Shown in pieces: positions 43,345-52,196 of a stretch of 64,000 bases of DNA. The position numbers and the translations under genes are program-made. The DNA is taken from the NCBI GenBank assembly GCA_038124025.1, contig JAYPBC010000009.1, forward strand, positions 1-64,000, read 5' to 3'. The stretch comes from UBA1275 sp038124025. GTDB taxonomy: Bacteria > Bacteroidota > Rhodothermia > Balneolales > Balneolaceae. Below the pieces are notes generated by a model. The model saw only the letters and a list, made by a program, of their open reading frames with translations, was not told the DNA's origin and searched no databases. Position 1 is the stretch's first letter. Every line of letters begins with the position of its first letter.

Positions 43345-44850
43345 ATGAAGAAACAATTGACCTATATTCATCAACTAAAGAATCATATTTCATCGGAAGT
43401 AGATCTTGCTGGATGGGTGTATAATGTGAGAAGTAGTGGAAGCTTAGTATTCATCGAATGTAGAGACGGATCTGGCCTCTGCCAGTGCGTGGTGAACAAA
43501 GAAGAGGTACCCGAAGAAAGCTGGGAAGCTGCGGTGAGTTTAAAGCAAGAATCATCAATACGACTGCATGGCCTAGTGGTTGCTGACGAACGCAGTATTG
43601 GTGGGGTAGAATTACAAGTTCAACGCGTCGAAATTTTACAGTTGGTAACGGAATATCCAATTACTCCAAAAGAACATGGCATTGAATTTTTAATGAATCG
43701 ACGTCATTTGTGGTTGCGTAGCCAACGACAATGGGCGGCTATGCGGGTACGAAATGGAATCATATTTGCCATTCATAACTTTTTTCAATCGCGAGGATTC
43801 ATTCAAACTGATACTCCTATTTTTACCCCCAATGCTGCCGAAGGGAGTACAACATTATTTGAAACTGACTTTTTTGACGAAAAAGCTTATTTAGCTCAAA
43901 CAGGTCAGTTGTATGGAGAGGCGCTAGCGATGGCACATGGATTAATTTATACCTTTGGACCGACGTTTAGAGCAGAAAAGTCAAAAACTCGCCGGCATTT
44001 ATCCGAATTCTGGATGATCGAACCTGAAATGGCCTTCTATAATTTAGAGATGAATATGGATTTAGCAGAAGATATGCTTAAATCTGTTGTATCCGACATA
44101 CTAAAGAATTACAGCCATGAACTTAGTTTATTGGAGCGAGATACCAGCTCCCTACAACGGCTGGTTGAAAAAGATTTTGTGCGCATCACATATGACGATG
44201 CTGTGGATATCTTAACCTCTGAGAAAACAGCTCAGGTATTGGATGATTTGATTAAACAACGTGAATCTGAAAGGGAAGAGCTGGGCCAGGAACAGATTAC
44301 CATTCAAAAAGAACATGGCTCCGCGAAAAAATGGAGAAAAAAGCAAATTGAAAAGAGACTTATCGATATACATACAAGTATAGATCAGATCGAGGAAGAC
44401 TTGAGAAACATTCCTAAATGGAAAAAATCAGCACAAGAATTTACTTGGGGCGCTGATTTTGGAGGGAGTGATGAAACCGTGCTTACCATGCAATATGATG
44501 TGCCTGTTATGGTCACCCATTGGCCTGCTGAAATAAAAGCCTTTTATATGAAACGAGACGAAACCGATACCTACGCTTTAGGAGTGGATGTTCTAGCACC
44601 TGAAGGCTATGGTGAAATTGTTGGTGGGAGTCAGCGTGAAGATAATTTGGAGGTATTATTGACCAGAATTGAGGAAGAGGGCTTGGATCCAGGCGTATTT
44701 GATTGGTATACAGATTTGCGTCGTTTTGGTAGTGTTCCACATGCTGGATTCGGTTTAGGCTTAGAACGAACAGTAGCATGGATATGTGGACTAAATCATG
44801 TAAGAGAAACCATTGCATTCCCTCGCATGATGGGACGGATTACTCCATAA
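43345..44850 (+). CDS. asnS: Asparagine-tRNA ligase
   Basis: 501 residues, longer than the usual 430-470. N-terminal OB fold (about 15-110), then the class II catalytic domain: motif 2 FRAEKSKTRRHLSEFWMIE (near 212-230) and motif 3 GFGLGLERTVAW (near 474-485). The ending and the absence of a GAD insertion favour AsnRS over AspRS. Residues about 290-365 are an insertion between motifs 2 and 3, rich in Glu, Lys and Arg and probably coiled coil (QRESEREELGQEQ, KKWRKKQIEKR). It charges tRNA-Asn. AsnRS presence argues against sole reliance on the GatCAB route. Confidence 0.94.
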   Translation: MKKQLTYIHQLKNHISSEVDLAGWVYNVRSSGSLVFIECRDGSGLCQCVVNKEEVPEESWEAAVSLKQESSIRLHGLVVADERSIGGVELQVQRVEILQLVTEYPITPKEHGIEFLMNRRHLWLRSQRQWAAMRVRNGIIFAIHNFFQSRGFIQTDTPIFTPNAAEGSTTLFETDFFDEKAYLAQTGQLYGEALAMAHGLIYTFGPTFRAEKSKTRRHLSEFWMIEPEMAFYNLEMNMDLAEDMLKSVVSDILKNYSHELSLLERDTSSLQRLVEKDFVRITYDDAVDILTSEKTAQVLDDLIKQRESEREELGQEQITIQKEHGSAKKWRKKQIEKRLIDIHTSIDQIEEDLRNIPKWKKSAQEFTWGADFGGSDETVLTMQYDVPVMVTHWPAEIKAFYMKRDETDTYALGVDVLAPEGYGEIVGGSQREDNLEVLLTRIEEEGLDPGVFDWYTDLRRFGSVPHAGFGLGLERTVAWICGLNHVRETIAFPRMMGRITP

Positions 44851-44875
44851 TCAACCTGATATGCACACGTTTTAG

Positions 44876-45943
44876 ATGGCTAAGAAGCATTCATCGCTAG
44901 ATTTATTTCGTGAAACAATCTCCTTATTAAACCAGGGTACGATTCACCCAATTTATGTAATTGAGGGGGGTGAACATTTCTTTGTAGATCGATTCATACA
45001 GCGAATTATTGAGATGATTCCCCCACATGAACGAGATTTCAATAGTGATTTTCTCTACGGAAATGAGGTTCAGTTGGAAGCTGTTTTACAATTGGCTAAG
45101 AGTTATCCCATGATGGCTGAGCGTCGCTTGGTTGTGGTTAAGAATGCCAATGATTTGTTTAAACGAATGCCTTCTAATCTTCAAGATGATTTCCTCCACT
45201 ATCTTCAGCATCCCAATCCCCAGACTATACTGGTCATTCATCTAGATCCAAAAATTCCAAAAAATACAAAAATTGGTAAGGGACTACATGGCTCAGGCAT
45301 ACATAATTTAGTATTCGATCCACTACCAGATTATCAACTTGCAAATTGGGTTATGGGTTGGGCTAAACAAGAACATAAGACCTTATTAAGCGAACAGGTT
45401 GCTCAACTACTTGCTCAATTGGTAGGCAACGATTTAAAGCTTCTGTCCTCTGAAATTGATAAAATTTGTACATACACAGCCAACATAGACGGAGAAATTG
45501 ATCTTGATAAAGTTCGTTCCATTGTAGGGTCTTACCGAGGCTTTGATGTATTTGAACTTAAGGAGGCTATAAACAAAAAAGATCTTAACCAAGCCTTCTT
45601 TATTGCTCAACGAATCCTTCAGCAAAGTAAATCAGATACTGGAGAATTAATTCGCATCGTTGCTTTTTTGTATTCCGACTTTTTAAAACTGTGGCAGATC
45701 ATTCGACTAAGACAGGCCTCTAAATCTGATAATGAAATCAAGCAAGCACTCCATATCAATTCCCCCTTTTATTTTAAGCGGTTATCCTCCGATGCTAAGC
45801 GGTATTCTGCAGCCGATATGGTAGGTATCTTCAATGCATTGTTAGACGCCGATCGGGCCATCAAAGGCTTTTCAACGATGGATGTTAACGGTATTCTTAT
45901 GCTACTGATTAAGCGTTTAATTCACCCGAATAATTACGCTTAA
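44876..45943 (+). CDS. holA: DNA polymerase III subunit delta
   Basis: A 355-residue HolA, the clamp-loader subunit that opens the sliding clamp. Visible are the N-terminal P-loop-like region without a functional Walker A (YVIEGGEHFFVDRFI near 27-41), RRLVVVKNANDL near 84-95, the lid and collar regions with LLSSEIDKICTY near 195 and DVFELKEAINKKDLNQAF near 223-240. Low sequence conservation is usual for HolA, but size and this pattern fit. It lies 25 bp after asnS and is convergent with the fused E1 gene, 25 bp away. Confidence 0.92.
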   Translation: MAKKHSSLDLFRETISLLNQGTIHPIYVIEGGEHFFVDRFIQRIIEMIPPHERDFNSDFLYGNEVQLEAVLQLAKSYPMMAERRLVVVKNANDLFKRMPSNLQDDFLHYLQHPNPQTILVIHLDPKIPKNTKIGKGLHGSGIHNLVFDPLPDYQLANWVMGWAKQEHKTLLSEQVAQLLAQLVGNDLKLLSSEIDKICTYTANIDGEIDLDKVRSIVGSYRGFDVFELKEAINKKDLNQAFFIAQRILQQSKSDTGELIRIVAFLYSDFLKLWQIIRLRQASKSDNEIKQALHINSPFYFKRLSSDAKRYSAADMVGIFNALLDADRAIKGFSTMDVNGILMLLIKRLIHPNNYA

Positions 45944-45968
45944 TTTGGAGCTGTGCCTTCTTACATTA

Positions 45969-47984
45969 TTAATAATTCAATAGGTTTAGCGCCTGCTGTT
46001 TTAAGCGGTCTTGACCTAAGTAACCTGCCTCCAAATGCTTATTGAATGGAATAGGGGTATGAATGGATGATACTCGTTTAATAGGCGCGTCTAACCATTC
46101 AAAGGCGTGTTCTGAAAGATAGGAAGCAATTTCACTCATAGGACCCATAACTTCAGATGCTTCTTGTACTAATAATACGCGATTCGTTTTCTTTACGGAG
46201 CTTAGTAAAGTGTTCCAATCGATAGGGGCCAAGCTTCTCAAATCAATAACCTCAATAGATGCTCCTAATTCTTCCATTTCCTGCGCTAAATCTAGAGCCC
46301 AATGAACAGGCCAACCAAAGGTTATGATACTCATACTAGTACCTTCTCGCACTACCTTCGCAGCATGAATATCGGTCCAAACGGCTGTAGCAGGAACCTT
46401 TGCTCGTATACTTCGATATAACTTTTTGTGTTCGAAAAATAAAACAGGATTAGGCTCATAAATAGCGCTATAAAGCATATTTTGGGCGTCCTCTACGGTA
46501 GAGGGGACTAAAATTTTCAAACCAGCATGAGGCATAAACCAAGACTCAGGAGATTGTGAATGAAAGGGTCCTGCACCAACACCGGCACCATGCGGTAGCC
46601 GAATGGTTACATTTATCCCAGGGGTCCACCGGTAATGTGATTTGGCAATATTCTGAATTATTTGGTTCATCCCGCAACTCACAAAATCAGCAAATTGCAT
46701 CTCAACTATGGGTTTAAATCCTTCCAATGATAAACCCAGGGCGGTGCCTAACACACCAGATTCTATGATGGGGGTATTTCGAATACGTTGCGGTCCGAAT
46801 TCGGATAAGAATCCATCGGTAATTTTAAATACACCGCCATATTCGGCCACATCCTGGCCCATCAATAATACAGCTTCGTCTTCACGAAATACTTGAGACA
46901 AGGTGGTAGAGATAGCATCTATAAAACGCTTTTCTTCCACCAATTGATTAGTAGATAAGTTCTCTGCAGAGCTCGGCTTAAATTGGGGAGCAAAAATAGC
47001 TGCTCGTTCGATATTCTCATCGAAAGTTGGTTCTTCGGCTACCAATGCTTTATCTAAGTCAGTTTTAAACCACTCTTTTAAGCGTCTAGTGTGTTCAGAA
47101 AATTGTTGGTCAGAATAGTCGAAGTTTTTCCTCAAATAGTTCTCATATCGAGTGATGGGATCTTTTTCTGCCCATTCGGCCATCATATCTTTCGGGACAT
47201 ATGCGGTTCCGGAGGCTTCTTCATGACCCCGCATTCGGAATGTCTTAGCTTCTATTAGTACAGGTTTACCTAACAAAGCACTCGTTTTTGCTTCTTTCAT
47301 TGCATTTATCACAGCAAAAATATCATTCCCATCCACTTGAATACCCTTTATGCCATATCCAACAGCACGATCAACTAAATGTTCACATGCGTATTGTTCT
47401 TCCGTTGGTGTGGATAGACCATACCCATTATTTTCTATGATAAAGACTACGGGTAAATCCCAGACCGCAGCCAAGTTTATGGCTTCATGAAAATCACCTT
47501 CACTTGTGGCTCCATCCCCACAAAAGGATACAGCGATTGATTCTTTATCGCGTAATTTATTAGCTAGAGCCAAGCCATCTGCAACCGGCATCATGGCAGC
47601 TAAATGCGATATCATACCAACGATTCTATGTTCTAGGCTCCCAAAATGAAACGACCGCTCACGTCCTAGACTAAAGCCATCTGCCTTGCCGAAAAGCTGA
47701 CAAAAAAGGGGATATAAGGGAACTTTCCTAGTTGTGAACACCCCTAAGTTTCGATGCATTGGGAGAAGAAAATCCTCATTAGAACAGGCTTTAGTCACAC
47801 CCACCGAGATTGCTTCTTGCCCTATACCAGAGAACCATTTACTAATTTTATTTTGTCGTAAAAGTGAAAGCATCTTTTTCTCTATGAGCCGAGGAAGTAG
47901 CAGCGATTCGTACAAATCCAAAGCGTCATCTTGTTTTAGATGCTTGGATGTTATTTTCCTAGAGTTTTTAAGACTCGATGTCAT
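45969..47984 (-). CDS. Fused 2-oxo acid dehydrogenase E1 (alpha-beta), branched-chain type
   Basis: A 671-residue single-chain E1. The alpha part (about 1-330) contains the thiamine-diphosphate motif GDGATSEGDFHEAINLAAVW, in parts, near 150-170 ending in IIENNGYGLS; the beta part (about 345-671) starts RFIDAISTTLSQVF and has the expected MGQDVAEYGGVF, HGAGVGAGPFHSQSPE and transketolase-C sequence. It decarboxylates a branched-chain or related 2-oxo acid (2-oxoisovalerate type) and passes the acyl group to lipoyl-E2. E2 and E3 genes are not nearby. The fusion is a common Bacteroidota form. It follows the deoxyhypusine-synthase-like gene by 14 bp on the same strand. Confidence 0.9.
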   Translation of the reverse strand: MTSSLKNSRKITSKHLKQDDALDLYESLLLPRLIEKKMLSLLRQNKISKWFSGIGQEAISVGVTKACSNEDFLLPMHRNLGVFTTRKVPLYPLFCQLFGKADGFSLGRERSFHFGSLEHRIVGMISHLAAMMPVADGLALANKLRDKESIAVSFCGDGATSEGDFHEAINLAAVWDLPVVFIIENNGYGLSTPTEEQYACEHLVDRAVGYGIKGIQVDGNDIFAVINAMKEAKTSALLGKPVLIEAKTFRMRGHEEASGTAYVPKDMMAEWAEKDPITRYENYLRKNFDYSDQQFSEHTRRLKEWFKTDLDKALVAEEPTFDENIERAAIFAPQFKPSSAENLSTNQLVEEKRFIDAISTTLSQVFREDEAVLLMGQDVAEYGGVFKITDGFLSEFGPQRIRNTPIIESGVLGTALGLSLEGFKPIVEMQFADFVSCGMNQIIQNIAKSHYRWTPGINVTIRLPHGAGVGAGPFHSQSPESWFMPHAGLKILVPSTVEDAQNMLYSAIYEPNPVLFFEHKKLYRSIRAKVPATAVWTDIHAAKVVREGTSMSIITFGWPVHWALDLAQEMEELGASIEVIDLRSLAPIDWNTLLSSVKKTNRVLLVQEASEVMGPMSEIASYLSEHAFEWLDAPIKRVSSIHTPIPFNKHLEAGYLGQDRLKQQALNLLNY

Positions 47985-47998
47985 TTATGTAGCATATG

Positions 47999-48967
47999 TT
48001 ATTTGCCTAGTAGATACGCAAAAATTAGTGGAGCAACAATGGTAGCGTCGGATTCAATGACAAATTTTGGTGTATCTATACCTAACTTACCCCAAGTAAT
48101 TTTTTCATTAGGAATAGCGCCAGAATAGGATCCATAACTTGTGGTTGAGTCACTTATTTGACAAAAATATGACCAAAAGGGTACGGAAATACCTAAATCC
48201 TGCTCAATCATCGGTACCACACAGATAGGAAAATCACCGGCTATCCCACCACCAATTTGAAAAAACCCAATCCCAATATTTGATTCTTTTTGGTACCATG
48301 CTGCCAATTCAATCATATATTCAGTTCCAGATTTCACAACCTGAGGATTGATTCGACCCTCTATACAGTGTGAGGCAAAGAAATTTCCGCAGGTTGAGTC
48401 TTCCCAACCAGGTACAACAATAGGTAGATTTTTCTCTGCAGCAGCCAATAACCACGAATGTTCTGGATTAATTTGATAGGACGATGAAATATCTCCTGAA
48501 AGTAGTAGGTCATAAAAATATTCATGTGGGAAAAAGCGAGTACCACTATTAGCGGCATCCACCCATCGTTGGACTAAGTGTTCTTCAATAACTCTCATGG
48601 CCTCCATTTCAGGTATGCAGGTATCCGTAACTCGGTTAAAGTGATTGTCCAGAAGTTCTTGTTCTGCTTCCGGACTCAAGTCTCTATAGTTAGGGATTCG
48701 TTTATAATGATGGTGGGCTACTAAATTAAACACATCCTCTTCTAGGTTTGCTCCCGTGCATGAAATAGCATGGACCTTATCTGCTCGGATCATTTCTGCC
48801 AAACTTATACCCAATTCTGCGGTACTCATCGCGCCAGCTAAACTTAGTAACATCTTGTGTCCGTCTTGTAACTTTTGTTCATATGCCTGGGCGGCTTCCA
48901 GTAGTGCAGCCGCATTAAAGTGCTTGAAATTAGTTTGTAAAAAACTAGAAATAGGTCCTTTTGACAT
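47999..48967 (-). CDS. Deoxyhypusine synthase-like protein
   Basis: A 322-residue member of the deoxyhypusine synthase family. NAD-binding and core features are present: ISCTGANLEEDVFNLV near residues 67-82, GGGIAGDFPICVVPM near 237-251, and the lysine corresponding to the catalytic enzyme-intermediate lysine in ITWGKLG (K294). Eukaryotic DHS transfers an aminobutyl group from spermidine to eIF5A; bacteria lack that target, and bacterial relatives have been linked to homospermidine synthesis or are uncharacterised. The neighbouring arginine-decarboxylase-like gene supports a polyamine role. The product is not decided by the sequence. Confidence 0.85.
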   Translation of the reverse strand: MSKGPISSFLQTNFKHFNAAALLEAAQAYEQKLQDGHKMLLSLAGAMSTAELGISLAEMIRADKVHAISCTGANLEEDVFNLVAHHHYKRIPNYRDLSPEAEQELLDNHFNRVTDTCIPEMEAMRVIEEHLVQRWVDAANSGTRFFPHEYFYDLLLSGDISSSYQINPEHSWLLAAAEKNLPIVVPGWEDSTCGNFFASHCIEGRINPQVVKSGTEYMIELAAWYQKESNIGIGFFQIGGGIAGDFPICVVPMIEQDLGISVPFWSYFCQISDSTTSYGSYSGAIPNEKITWGKLGIDTPKFVIESDATIVAPLIFAYLLGK

Positions 48968-49000
48968 TGCCTTTTAGCTTTATAAAGTTAAATGAGTTAG

Positions 49001-49007
49001 AGGAGGG
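49001..49007 (+). promoter_or_regulatory. Perfect Shine-Dalgarno site before the 29-codon open frame
   Basis: AGGAGGG lies 4 nt before the ATG at 49012. It is among the strongest ribosome-binding sites in the window and is the main argument for translation of the tiny gene. Confidence 0.6.
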
Positions 49008-49011
49008 TTAT

Positions 49012-49101
49012 ATGTTGGTTATTCAAACCATATTAATCGTCCTAGGTATTTTTTTATTACTAGGTGGGGTTCTAGTATTACTTTCTAAATTAGAGGATTG
49101 A
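49012..49101 (+). CDS. Tiny membrane peptide, 29 residues, unknown function
   Basis: ATG at 49012 to TGA at 49099-49101. The product begins MLVIQTILIVLGIF and ends LLSKLED: a single hydrophobic helix of about 22 residues with a short charged tail. A strong AGGAGGG lies just upstream. It is on the plus strand between two minus-strand genes (deoxyhypusine-synthase-like and arginine-decarboxylase-like) in a 160-bp spacer. It resembles in style other tiny bacterial membrane subunits such as KdpF, CydX or CcoS, but matches none of these by motif, and no such complex genes are nearby. I do not recognise it. Confidence 0.5.
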   Translation: MLVIQTILIVLGIFLLLGGVLVLLSKLED

Positions 49102-49127
49102 TCATCATTTTGATATGTCACCTAATG

Positions 49128-50537
49128 TTATTCATCATATCCAAGAATGGATAGCATGTTACTAACCGACTGTTCTTCCCGGTACAAATAGTCTATAAGC
49201 TTGCCTTGTTCATCTTTATCCACAACAATGTGACGTGGAGATGGAATTAAGCAATGCTTAATTCCACCATAACCAGATATAGCATCTTGATACGCACCGG
49301 TATGGAAAAATCCAATATAAAGTGGATCATCACCGTTTTCATCGTCATAGGCAGGTAGGAGAATTTGTTGATTTAGCTGTTCAGAATTATAGTAATCGGA
49401 ATGATCACAACTTATTCCCCCAATATGAATTCGCTTATAACTATGTTCCCACTTGTTAATTGGGAGAAGGATGAATTTCTCGTTAATGGACCAAGCGTCT
49501 GGTATGGTATTCATTAAACTATTATTTATGATGTACCATAATTCAGTATCATTTTGCTGTTTCTGTTCAATCACTTTAAAAATAACGGCTCCACTTTCTC
49601 CCACGGTATATTTACCGAATTCGGTATAAATAGTTGGTTCTGTTACCTTAGCTTGGGCACAAGTTTCCTTAATATTTCGGACGATTTCATCCACAATGTA
49701 TTGGTAATCATATTCGAAACCCAAGCTATTTCTAATCGGAAAGCCGCCACCAATATTTAAGGCTTGAAGGGATGGTTCTAGCTGCTTGATTTGAGTATAT
49801 AATTGCAAAGCTTTTTTAAATTCACCCCAGTAATATAAATTGTCATTGATGCCCGAATCTACAAAAAAATGAATCATATGAAGCTCAAGCAAAGGGTTAG
49901 GTTGAATCTTATCCTTTACCAATTCCAATAACTCTCGTTTATTAATTCCCAGCCTAGAGGTATAATATGCCGCTTGTGGTTCTTCATCAATACTTATGCG
50001 AAGCCCAATTTTCATCGGTTTGTCTAATTTTTGGGAGCTGATACGCTCTAATTCTTGCACACTATCTAATATGGTAATGGACTTATTAAAGCCCTGCTGT
50101 TGTAAATATCGAATATTGTTAATGTAATCGTCTGTTTTTATACCATTGTGTACTATTGTTGTTTGTGAGGTTAAAGCACCTTGCTCATATAACTTTAAAA
50201 TTAGATCGATGTCAAATGAGGAGGAGGTTTCCAACGAGACACGTTCTTTGAGGGCTGTTTTTACAACATGACTGAAGTGACAACATTTGGTACAATAGCA
50301 AAATTCGTAAGAGCTCTCATACGTATGTTTTTCAATAGCTTGATTGAATAAACTGCGAGCTTTTTGGATTTGCTCTCTAATCTTAGGAAGATAATTTATT
50401 CGAAAGGGGGTCCCGTAGGTATCAATTATTTTTTTCAGATCGATTCCATTGAACTGCAAGTGACCCTCTTGAAGATTAAACCCTTCCTGCGGAAAGTAGT
50501 ATGTTTGTTCGATAAGTTCTTGATAACTGTTCTTCAT
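49128..50537 (-). CDS. PLP-dependent decarboxylase of the short arginine-decarboxylase type
   Basis: A 469-residue fold-type III PLP enzyme (alanine racemase barrel plus beta domain), of the size of the Bacteroidota arginine decarboxylases and shorter than biosynthetic E. coli SpeA. The PLP lysine should be K84 in YCTKCCHFSH, and EFGKYTVGESG (near 328) occupies the place of the phosphate-binding and substrate-contact motif. The C-terminal HTGAYQDAISGYGGIKHCL segment is typical. It probably produces agmatine from arginine for polyamine synthesis; a lysine or diaminopimelate activity cannot be excluded. Two adjacent Cys (C85-C86) after the PLP lysine are unusual. Agmatinase is not in the window. 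Confidence 0.82.
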   Translation of the reverse strand: MKNSYQELIEQTYYFPQEGFNLQEGHLQFNGIDLKKIIDTYGTPFRINYLPKIREQIQKARSLFNQAIEKHTYESSYEFCYCTKCCHFSHVVKTALKERVSLETSSSFDIDLILKLYEQGALTSQTTIVHNGIKTDDYINNIRYLQQQGFNKSITILDSVQELERISSQKLDKPMKIGLRISIDEEPQAAYYTSRLGINKRELLELVKDKIQPNPLLELHMIHFFVDSGINDNLYYWGEFKKALQLYTQIKQLEPSLQALNIGGGFPIRNSLGFEYDYQYIVDEIVRNIKETCAQAKVTEPTIYTEFGKYTVGESGAVIFKVIEQKQQNDTELWYIINNSLMNTIPDAWSINEKFILLPINKWEHSYKRIHIGGISCDHSDYYNSEQLNQQILLPAYDDENGDDPLYIGFFHTGAYQDAISGYGGIKHCLIPSPRHIVVDKDEQGKLIDYLYREEQSVSNMLSILGYDE

Positions 50538-50630
50538 GTAGATAGTAAATATAAAATGTTGAGCTCAGAAATATAGTGTAGGTAAAAAATGGTCATCAAA
50601 CTACATTAAGTAGTAACTGATGAATCACTA

Positions 50631-52142
50631 TTGACTATAAAACAGCCTTCTAAATTACTCACATTTGTGTCTAAAAAGAATAGACAGCAATTTTTTTTAT
50701 TATCTATTTTACCAATACAATGCTATAATACACTGCTATCTGTGAACGAAAAGCCCATTCTAAACCAACACGTTAAGAGCTCTTTGTATTGTAGACCATC
50801 TGTTTTCATTGTACCATTTACTTGCCTTCTATTCATAGGCATTCTACAGCCGGTACACGCTCAGTTAGGACCCACTTCTCCAAAACTGACTCGTCTTGTA
50901 CTTGTTAGTGGTACAATTACCCAAAAAGCATTTGAGGACAATGCTTTACCGTCAGGTGAACAGAGAAATGCCGATGCCATTGAAGCCTTTATTAAGGAGG
51001 TCATCATCGATACGTTGCTGAATATACCCTATAGCGATGAATGGATAAATGAATTTATTGCGAGTGAATTGGTTAAAAAAAAACGACCGCTAGGCCTCAA
51101 CGAATGGCTTCAAATCGATCACTTTATAGAGGACGATAGTAGTGGACAAGTAGAATTATACCTAAGTCTGCAATCAACCGAAGAAGACAATACCATGGAT
51201 ATGAGAAACCCCAAAAGTTCCATTCAAGGGGTTTTAGGGGCCATACCCATTGAGCAAAACCGATGGATGATCGTTGGAGACTTAGAACTGCAGATCCCAG
51301 AATTGTGGAAAGTCGATCAGTCTTTGGATTTTGCATTTACACGAACCGATATAGATTACACCTCTGCTGTATTGAAGCTGCAAGAACCGGTTCAACATAA
51401 TCTATTTGTTAATGCAGTTATTGAACTTGAGCAAAGAGACAGTGTATTTCAGCAAAGTATTCTGGGGATAGGTGGGGACTGGCTGGTGAATGCTGGTCAA
51501 ACGTATAAGCTACATATGGCTTGGGAAAACAGTCGATCATCGAAAAACGTGCAATCCTATTTAGAAAGCTACCAAGCACTCGCATTGCAGTTTGGAACGG
51601 ATCAACTAATCTCATTCGGAAATTGGAACTTAGCTAGTACCCTGGACATTCACTTAACCTATCAGAAAAGTACTCAATCAAAACTTGAGCTTAATGGTCG
51701 TACGGATCAATGGGTCCAAACCCTACACCTTCAGACAACTGTTGAATCACCTAAGACCGGCATTGGTAATATCCGACTGCAACAGGTGTACGACCGGGTA
51801 TGGGCAGAGGAGTTGCCATGGTCCTATGCGATAGTATTTGGTGGGGCTAAAACCCTACCTGGGTTTTATGAACGCCAGTTTGATGCTCAATGGGCTTATC
51901 GCTTCAAATCTGGTTATGTAATACCCTTTAGAGGCAGGGATAAGTGGGAGTTTTTTGTGGCTGGTGCTCACTTTAAAAATTTTGAATCATCCTCTAGCGA
52001 TGTTCATACCCAGCAAACCTTGTGGTCGGCTGGTTTTAGCTATTCGTTTGATACCGACTTTGGAAACGTTCAATTGGCACTGGCTACCCCTTTGTGGTCG
52101 AGCTATAAAGGATCTAAGTTACACCTTAACCTAGGTCGCTAA
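50631..52142 (+). CDS. Outer-membrane beta-barrel protein (BamA/Omp85-like), unknown role
   Basis: The frame opens with TTG at 50631 and gives 503 residues, but a signal peptide (RPSVFIVPFTCLLFIGILQPVHAQ, in parts) lies at about residues 55-78, so the true start is more likely TTG at 50784, which would give about 452 residues. The mature protein has many alternating hydrophobic strands and the segment KTLPGFYERQFDAQWAYRF, in parts (near 418-436), which recalls the R-G-F/Y motif of Omp85 barrels. The C-terminus ends LHLNLGR and lacks the usual terminal aromatic residue. POTRA-like repeats are not obvious. Function unknown; not part of the metH cluster in any evident way, though only 54 bp separate them. 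Confidence 0.6.
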   Translation: MTIKQPSKLLTFVSKKNRQQFFLLSILPIQCYNTLLSVNEKPILNQHVKSSLYCRPSVFIVPFTCLLFIGILQPVHAQLGPTSPKLTRLVLVSGTITQKAFEDNALPSGEQRNADAIEAFIKEVIIDTLLNIPYSDEWINEFIASELVKKKRPLGLNEWLQIDHFIEDDSSGQVELYLSLQSTEEDNTMDMRNPKSSIQGVLGAIPIEQNRWMIVGDLELQIPELWKVDQSLDFAFTRTDIDYTSAVLKLQEPVQHNLFVNAVIELEQRDSVFQQSILGIGGDWLVNAGQTYKLHMAWENSRSSKNVQSYLESYQALALQFGTDQLISFGNWNLASTLDIHLTYQKSTQSKLELNGRTDQWVQTLHLQTTVESPKTGIGNIRLQQVYDRVWAEELPWSYAIVFGGAKTLPGFYERQFDAQWAYRFKSGYVIPFRGRDKWEFFVAGAHFKNFESSSSDVHTQQTLWSAGFSYSFDTDFGNVQLALATPLWSSYKGSKLHLNLGR

Positions 52143-52196
52143 TGGTTGAGTACATTAAATACAATTTGCTTATTTTTGATAATTATTAATACATCA

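Noticed and set aside
52146..52196. TTG start for the metH N-terminal gene giving a hydrophobic leader
   Set aside because: The 17 extra residues look like a signal peptide, which makes no sense for a cytosolic enzyme; ATG 52197 fits the family.
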